64,000 nucleotides of DNA from Collinsella sp. AF33-16. GTDB lineage: Bacteria > Actinomycetota > Coriobacteriia > Coriobacteriales > Coriobacteriaceae. A model generated the notes under the pieces. It searched no databases. It saw nothing but the letters and a program-made list of their open reading frames with translations, and was not told where the DNA came from. The position numbers and the translations under genes were made by a program. Shown piece by piece: positions 59,777 through 64,000 of this stretch; position 1 is the first letter of the stretch, and every line of letters starts with the position of its first letter. Location: assembly GCF_003475325.1 (NCBI RefSeq), contig NZ_QRQC01000008.1, positions 1-64,000 of the forward strand. The letters run 5' to 3'.

Positions 59777-60683
59777 TGCCGAACGCGTGACGTTTACCAA
59801 GAAAAAGAAGACGGTTGCTTGTCCCGTGCCCTTGGCACCGCTTGCCGACACACATGCGCATCTGCTTTCGTTCTGGGGCAAGGATGTGCCCGAGACACTC
59901 GTGCGTGCCAAGGCGGCAGGCATCGACCTGTTGGTGACGGTCTTCGACCCCATCGTCGACAAACGCAGTGTGACGGACTATAGCGACTGGCTGACGCGCG
60001 AGATTCTGCCGATGCAGGGTATCCCGCAGATCAAGTATCTTGCCGGCGTGCATCCGTATGGCGCGCCGGACTATACCGACGACGTTCACGCACAGGTCGT
60101 TGCCGCACTCGATGACCCCTTATGCGCCGGTATTGGCGAAATCGGCCTGGACTACCACATGGGCTATGACGACGATATCGCGCCGGCACCCCATAACGTG
60201 CAGATTGACTGCATGGCGCGCCAGCTCGAGCTTGCCGTGTGCCATAACGTGCCGGTGGAGCTGCATCTGCGTCACGAGGACACGGACCAGGAGCGTACCT
60301 CGCACGTGGACGCCTACAACGTGCTTCGTGAGGTGGGCGTGCCCCAGGCCGGTTGTGTGCTGCACTGCTTTGGCGAGGACCGCGCCACGATGGAGCGCTT
60401 TGTGGAGCTGGGCTGCTATATCGCCTATGGTGGTGCGGCCACCTTTAAGCGCAACGACGACGTGCGCGAGGCATTTGCGGCAACCCCACTCGATCGAATT
60501 TTGTTCGAGACGGATTGCCCGTATATGGCTCCGGAGCCCATCCGTGGTCTTGAATGCGAGCCGGCAATGATTTCTATCACGGCAAACACGCTGGTCAACG
60601 ATCGTGTCGATCGTACCGGCGAGGATGCTGAGGCAATCGCGCGAGCGGCTTGGGAAAATGCCTGCAAACTTTTTCAAAAATAG
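59766..60683 (+). CDS. tatD: TatD-family metal-dependent hydrolase
   Basis: 305 residues, TIM-barrel nuclease-type hydrolase. Metal ligands in DTHAHLLSF at about 28-36, GEIGLDYHM, ELHLRHE, LHCFGED and ETDCPYMAPEP. About 27 extra residues precede the usual start. ATG 59766 lies inside rsmA after GGGAG. Confidence 0.92.
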   Translation: MTLNAERVTFTKKKKTVACPVPLAPLADTHAHLLSFWGKDVPETLVRAKAAGIDLLVTVFDPIVDKRSVTDYSDWLTREILPMQGIPQIKYLAGVHPYGAPDYTDDVHAQVVAALDDPLCAGIGEIGLDYHMGYDDDIAPAPHNVQIDCMARQLELAVCHNVPVELHLRHEDTDQERTSHVDAYNVLREVGVPQAGCVLHCFGEDRATMERFVELGCYIAYGGAATFKRNDDVREAFAATPLDRILFETDCPYMAPEPIRGLECEPAMISITANTLVNDRVDRTGEDAEAIARAAWENACKLFQK

Positions 60684-60726
60684 TTCTTGCGTTCGCGATG
60701 GCGCTCCGTTATTCTAATTCCTGCAC

Positions 60727-60813
60727 GCGGGCGTGGCGGAATTGGCAGACGCGTACGGTTCAGGTCCGTATGGGGGCAACCCCATGAAGGTTCAAGTCCT
60801 TTCGCCCGCACCA
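60727..60813 (+). tRNA. tRNA-Leu (CAG)
   Basis: Class II tRNA: acceptor GCGGGCG / CGCCCGC fully paired, anticodon stem TACGG / CCGTA with loop TTCAGGT (CAG), long variable arm TGGGGG-CAA-CCCCA, T-arm with GGTTCAAGTCC. CCA encoded. Confidence 0.95.
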
Positions 60814-61042
60814 TTAAATGAAAGAGCTCCCAGCAATGGGAGCTTTTTTTGTTACGGGCCCATCGCTGGGACTTGAACCTGCGAAGGAGCGAGCGTAAAG
60901 AAAACGCAGAGCGTTTTTAGCGAGCTGGCGAGTCCGCCGGCAGGCGGGCGAAGCCGGTGCGGATCCGCGAAGCGGATACGCGGACGTCCTTTCGCCCGCA
61001 CCATTGATTGAAAGAGCTCCCAGCAATGGGAGCTTTTTGTTA
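60796..61042 (+). repeat. Duplicated tRNA-Leu 3' end plus terminator, with inverted T-arm between
   Basis: The segment GTCCTTTCGCCCGCACCATT... through the terminator (60796-60854) recurs at 60986-61042, 190 bases on, with a few changes. Terminator stems AGCTCCCA / TGGGAGCT occur in both copies with T runs. Between them GGACTTGAACCT (60869-60880) is an inverted copy of the T-arm, followed by GC-rich hairpins. Same plan as after tRNA-Phe. Confidence 0.9.
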
Positions 61043-61101
61043 TGCACGATCTCCTTGGACGGGTATCCTAATGGCAACGTGTGCCTATCAGAGGAGAGAC
61101 C

Positions 61102-62040
61102 ATGCTGTTTTCCGGTATCATCGCCGCCCTTACCAGCCTTTTGATTCCCATCATCATCCTGTTGTTGCTGCTCCCCAACGCCTGCTACGTCGTTGAGCAG
61201 CAGCACGCTGTGATCATCGAGCGCTTGGGTAAGTTCAATCGTATCGTCAACGCGGGCTTCCACGTGAAGGTGCCCGTGATTGACCGCAAGGCCGCCACGG
61301 TGAGTCTGCGCACCATGAAAAATGGTTTTGGCATCGACGTTAAGACCCAGGACAACGTGACCATTGGCCTTGAGGTCTCCGCTCAGTACCACGTGAGCTA
61401 TGACATGGGCGCCGGCCCGGCAGATTCGGGCATCTACAAGAGCTACTACATGCTGCAGGAGCCCGTCGACCAGATGCGCGACTTCATCACCGACGCCCTG
61501 CGCTCCTCCATCCCCGTCTACACACTCGATGAGGTCTTTGCCAAGAAGGATGACATCGCCAAGGATGTCAACGCTACCGTTTCCGAGCAGATGGCCGCCT
61601 ACGGCTTCACCCTCGTGTCGACGCTCATCACCAAAATCGCACTGCCGACCGAGGTTGAGAACTCCATGAACGACATCAACGCCGCCCAGCGCAAGCGCGC
61701 TGCGGCACAGGAGCTCGCCGAGGCAGACCGCATCAAGCGCGTCACCGAGGCGACCGCCGAGGCTGAGGCTATGGAAAAGGCGGGCGAGGGCATCGCCAAC
61801 CAGCGCAAGGCGATCGCGCTGGGCATCAAGGACTCGCTCGAGATTATCCAGGAGACGGGTGTTGGCAACGATGAGGCCAACCAGCTGTTCATGTTTACGC
61901 AGTGGACCGAGATGATGACGGAGTTCGCACGTACGGGCAAAAACTCGACGGTCGTGTTGCCGAGTGACTTCTCGCAGTCGGCCTCTATGTTCGAGCAGAT
62001 GCTGGCTGCCGGTAAGGTTCAGAACGAGTCAAAGGAGTAG
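61102..62040 (+). CDS. SPFH/Band 7 (stomatin-like) membrane protein
   Basis: 312 residues: N-terminal membrane helix about 8-30, then VVEQQHAVIIERLGKFNRIVNAGFHVKVPVID, the stomatin/SPFH start, and a C-terminal Ala/Glu coiled coil (ELAEADRIKRVTEATAEAEAM). Acts as a membrane scaffold. No NfeD partner gene is next to it. ATG 61102 follows GAGGAGAG; GTG 61081 is less likely. Confidence 0.9.
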   Translation: MLFSGIIAALTSLLIPIIILLLLLPNACYVVEQQHAVIIERLGKFNRIVNAGFHVKVPVIDRKAATVSLRTMKNGFGIDVKTQDNVTIGLEVSAQYHVSYDMGAGPADSGIYKSYYMLQEPVDQMRDFITDALRSSIPVYTLDEVFAKKDDIAKDVNATVSEQMAAYGFTLVSTLITKIALPTEVENSMNDINAAQRKRAAAQELAEADRIKRVTEATAEAEAMEKAGEGIANQRKAIALGIKDSLEIIQETGVGNDEANQLFMFTQWTEMMTEFARTGKNSTVVLPSDFSQSASMFEQMLAAGKVQNESKE

Positions 62041-62046
62041 GCACGC

Positions 62047-62517
62047 GTGAAATACACCGTCGTTTGTGTTGGCAAGCTCAAAGAGCGCTTTTGGAAGGAT
62101 GCCTGCGCTGAGTACACGAAGCGTCTGGGCGCCTATGCCAAGGTGGATATGCGCGAGGTGGCCGATATCGACCCGGCCAAGGCGGGCGGTGTGGATGCCG
62201 CGCGTGACAAGGAAGGGGCGGCGATTCTTGCTGCCTTGCCGTCTCGAGCGCATGTGATCCTGCTGGCTATCGAGGGCAAGGAGCGTTCGAGTGAGGAGCT
62301 CTCGGCGAGGCTCGACGATCTTATGCTGCGAGGCAGCAGCGACATTGCCTTTGTAATCGGCGGTTCGGACGGCGTGAGTGATGAGGTGCGCGCCCGCGCC
62401 GACGAGATGCTCAGCTTTGGACGCATTACTTTGCCGCATAACCTGGCGCGTGTGGTGCTGCTAGAGCAGATTTACCGTGCCTGCAAGATCAGTCGTGGCG
62501 AGCCGTATCACAAATAG
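62047..62517 (+). CDS. rlmH: 23S rRNA (pseudouridine1915-N3)-methyltransferase
   Basis: 156 residues, SPOUT methyltransferase. KYTVVCVGKLKERFWKDAC, FVIGGSDGVSDEV and the C-terminal knot LLEQIYRACKISRGEPYHK are the RlmH signatures. GTG start with AAGGAG upstream, six bases after the SPFH stop. Confidence 0.95.
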   Translation: MKYTVVCVGKLKERFWKDACAEYTKRLGAYAKVDMREVADIDPAKAGGVDAARDKEGAAILAALPSRAHVILLAIEGKERSSEELSARLDDLMLRGSSDIAFVIGGSDGVSDEVRARADEMLSFGRITLPHNLARVVLLEQIYRACKISRGEPYHK

Positions 62518-62590
62518 GTCGGCAATACGAAACAATGGCGTGGGACAATACCTTTCGTTTTGAGGAATGTGTCTGAAAGGACTATGAGAT

Positions 62591-63361
62591 ATGAAGATTG
62601 GATTTGTCGGTTTTGGCAATATGGCGAGCGCTATGGCCGATGGCTGGATCGCTGCCGGTGTAGCTGCGAGCGACATGTGCGCCTGCGCGGGTCGCTACGA
62701 CGCACTGGTTGAGCGCTGCGAGGCGCGCGGCATGGTCGCCTGCCACGATGCCGCCGAGGTTGTCGCCGCATCCGATATCGTGGTCGCTGCGGTCAAACCG
62801 TACATGATCGAGAAGGTATTCGCCCCGCTCAAGGATGCTTTTGCCAAAAAGGTCGTTCTGTCGGTTGCCTGGACCTGGGACAGTGCCAAGTGGGAGCAGG
62901 TCCTGCCGGGCGTCGCGCATATCTCGACGGTGCCCAACACGCCGGTTTCGGTGGGCGAGGGCGTCATCGCCTGCGAGAAGGCTTCGACGCTTAACGACGA
63001 GCAGCGTGCTGTGGTGCTCGACCTGCTCGGTAAGCTTGGCGCTGTCGTCGAGCTCGACACAAGCCTGCTGTTTGTGGGCGGCACGGTGGGTGGTTGCGCT
63101 CCGGCGTTTGTCGCCATGGCAATCGAGGCCCTGGGCGATGCGGCGGTCAAGCACGGTATCCCGCGTGCGGATGCTTATCGCATTGTGAGCCAGATGGTGC
63201 TGGGTACGGCAAAGCTGCAGCTTGCAACTGGCCAGCATCCTGCGGCGATGAAGGATGCCGTATGCTCGCCCGGTGGTGCCACCATCAAGGGCGTCGTTGC
63301 GCTCGAGGACGCCGGCATGCGCAGCGCCCTGGTCAAGGCAATCGACGCAACCCTCCAGTAA
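62591..63361 (+). CDS. proC: Pyrroline-5-carboxylate reductase
   Basis: 256 residues, last step of proline synthesis. NADPH-binding KIGFVGFGNMASAMADG, VVAAVKPYMIEKVF, HISTVPNTPVSVGEG and the C-terminal signature KDAVCSPGGATIKGVVALE. Slightly shorter than the usual 265-280 residues. AAGGA before the start. Confidence 0.93.
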   Translation: MKIGFVGFGNMASAMADGWIAAGVAASDMCACAGRYDALVERCEARGMVACHDAAEVVAASDIVVAAVKPYMIEKVFAPLKDAFAKKVVLSVAWTWDSAKWEQVLPGVAHISTVPNTPVSVGEGVIACEKASTLNDEQRAVVLDLLGKLGAVVELDTSLLFVGGTVGGCAPAFVAMAIEALGDAAVKHGIPRADAYRIVSQMVLGTAKLQLATGQHPAAMKDAVCSPGGATIKGVVALEDAGMRSALVKAIDATLQ

Positions 63362-63516
63362 AACCGACCAAAAAAGGGACAGGTTTATGTTGGCAGGTTT
63401 TTCCTGCGGTTTTGTCCTTTTAGCGAAAAGTGCCCCGCAACTGGCTCAATTCCAGTTGCGGGGCACTTGCGTTTGCCCAGATAAAACCGACCAAAATAAA
63501 CCTGTCCCTTTTTGGC
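63361..63516. repeat. Nested palindrome after proC
   Basis: Outer arms AAAAAGGGACAGGTTTAT and its complement (perfect over 18 bases, then GGTTTT), inner perfect 17-bp stem AAGTGCCCCGCAACTGG / CCAGTTGCGGGGCACTT at 63428-63468. AAACCGACCAAAA is also a direct repeat (63361 and 63484). Contains TTCCTGCGGTTTT, also found in the centre of the palindrome at 12954-13130. Borders end at the stop of proC and of the reverse gene. Confidence 0.85.
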
Positions 63517-63519
63517 AGG

Positions 63520-63693
63520 TTAGTCCCAGAAGCTGTCTTCTTCGTCCTCGGACTTGGGGCCGCGGTCGACATACATCTTATGGGTGCGCTTCTCCATTAC
63601 AAAGGCAATAATCGCAAACAGCAGGATGCCGCCGGCGAAAAGGATGGCAAAACCGGTGCGGGTGCCAAACAAAAAGGAAAAAACTGCGTCCAT
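63520..63693 (-). CDS. Small single-span membrane protein (57 aa)
   Basis: Reading the minus strand from ATG 63693: MDAVFSFLFGTRTG, a transmembrane helix FAILFAGGILLFAIIAFVM, then EKRTHKMYVDRGPKSEDEED and SFWD before TAA. AAGAAGG lies eight bases upstream of the start. N-out/C-in by the positive residues after the helix. Unknown function; divergent from serS. Confidence 0.75.
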   Translation of the reverse strand: MDAVFSFLFGTRTGFAILFAGGILLFAIIAFVMEKRTHKMYVDRGPKSEDEEDSFWD

Positions 63694-63804
63694 TGGGTGC
63701 CTTCTTGCGTAGTTGAGTTGGGTCGTAAACGCTCATAAGTATATACTTGCCCATACATGTACAAGGTTGCAACCTAAATGGAATGTATATCGCCGGAGGA
63801 TCTA

Positions 63805-64000
63805 ATGCTTGATATCAAGTTTGTTCGCGAGAACCCCGATGCCATCGATGTCGCCATGGCTAACCGCCAGACGTCTTGGGATCGCGAGAAGTTCTTTGAG
63901 CTCGACGACGAGCGTCGTGCCGTCATCACCGAGGTCGAGGAACTTCAAGCCACGCGCAATGCCGAGTCCAAGAAGATCGGCGCCCTGATGAAGGAGGGCA
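63805..64000 (+). CDS. serS: Serine--tRNA ligase, N-terminal part (cut by window end)
   Basis: 65 codons are visible: MLDIKFVRENPDAIDVAMAN and the start of the tRNA-binding coiled-coil arm (LDDERRAVITEVEELQATRN). The start follows GGAGG. No T-box is seen in the 110-base leader, unlike pheST. Confidence 0.92.
   Translation, partial: MLDIKFVRENPDAIDVAMANRQTSWDREKFFELDDERRAVITEVEELQATRNAESKKIGALMKEG

Overview
The window is 64 kb of high-GC bacterial chromosome with short, tightly packed operons, strong GGAGG-type ribosome sites and leaderless or overlapping starts inside operons. The gene content points to a non-motile, Gram-positive gut actinobacterium of the class Coriobacteriia, most likely Collinsella or a close relative: mannose-family PTS with a fructoselysine-type deglycase, SipW-type signal peptidases with their surface substrates, a secretin-less Tad pilus locus and an ECF metal transporter. 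This assignment is an inference from gene families, not from a database match.

Layout. 1-4.0 kb: sugar-amine PTS (EIIA, EIIB, deglycase, EIIC, EIID). 4.0-9.1 kb: an intergenic GAGAGAT repeat array, a PilZ c-di-GMP receptor with a membrane-anchored partner, an unknown reverse gene and two SipW-dependent surface proteins. 9.1-13.4 kb: an accessory stretch with an HNH endonuclease, a small zinc-ribbon protein, a DUF5710-type protein, a DUF559/AbiEi-like protein, two long palindromes and tRNA-Val. 13.6-22.8 kb: the most unusual locus, eight co-directional genes encoding four SipW-type surface proteins, two ER-type (Ser/His) signal peptidases, a membrane-anchored McrB-like AAA+ ATPase and a DUF2357-like protein whose C-terminus is a long Ala/Glu-rich coiled coil instead of a visible nuclease. 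22.9-29.6 kb: EamA transporter, DUF4012 protein, GlmM, M32 carboxypeptidase. 29.7-33.9 kb: T-box leader and pheST. 34.0-37.8 kb: ECF nickel/cobalt transporter behind a NikR-like operator, and a zinc-dependent phospholipase C-like protein. 38-44.2 kb: pyruvate kinase, a Ca2+-type P-ATPase behind a hairpin that covers its ribosome site, RsgA. 44.4-54.0 kb: complete Tad/Flp pilus operon ending in a DUF192 gene. 54.0-54.6 kb: a toxin-antitoxin pair with a frameshifted toxin. 54.7-64 kb: tRNA-Phe, a GH5-like protein lacking the expected acid/base Glu, rsmI, metG, rsmA, tatD, tRNA-Leu, an SPFH protein, rlmH, proC, a small membrane protein and the start of serS.

How the parts fit. Two surface-fibre programmes occur: SipW/TasA-like proteins (seven proteins share a C-terminal WLEGTDPDC-type motif) and a Tad pilus. 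The PilZ gene beside one of the motif proteins suggests a second-messenger link. The McrB-like/DUF2357-like pair, fused to membrane helices and coiled coil and nested between two signal peptidases, is best read as a restriction-type AAA+ module re-used for envelope assembly. This is the best candidate for an undescribed system.

Non-coding signals are rich: several long intergenic palindromes that recur with related cores, a tandem terminator duplication, and two tRNA genes (Phe, Leu) whose 3' end plus terminator is duplicated 186-190 bp downstream with an inverted T-arm copy between, resembling in layout the rtT repeats of E. coli tyrT.
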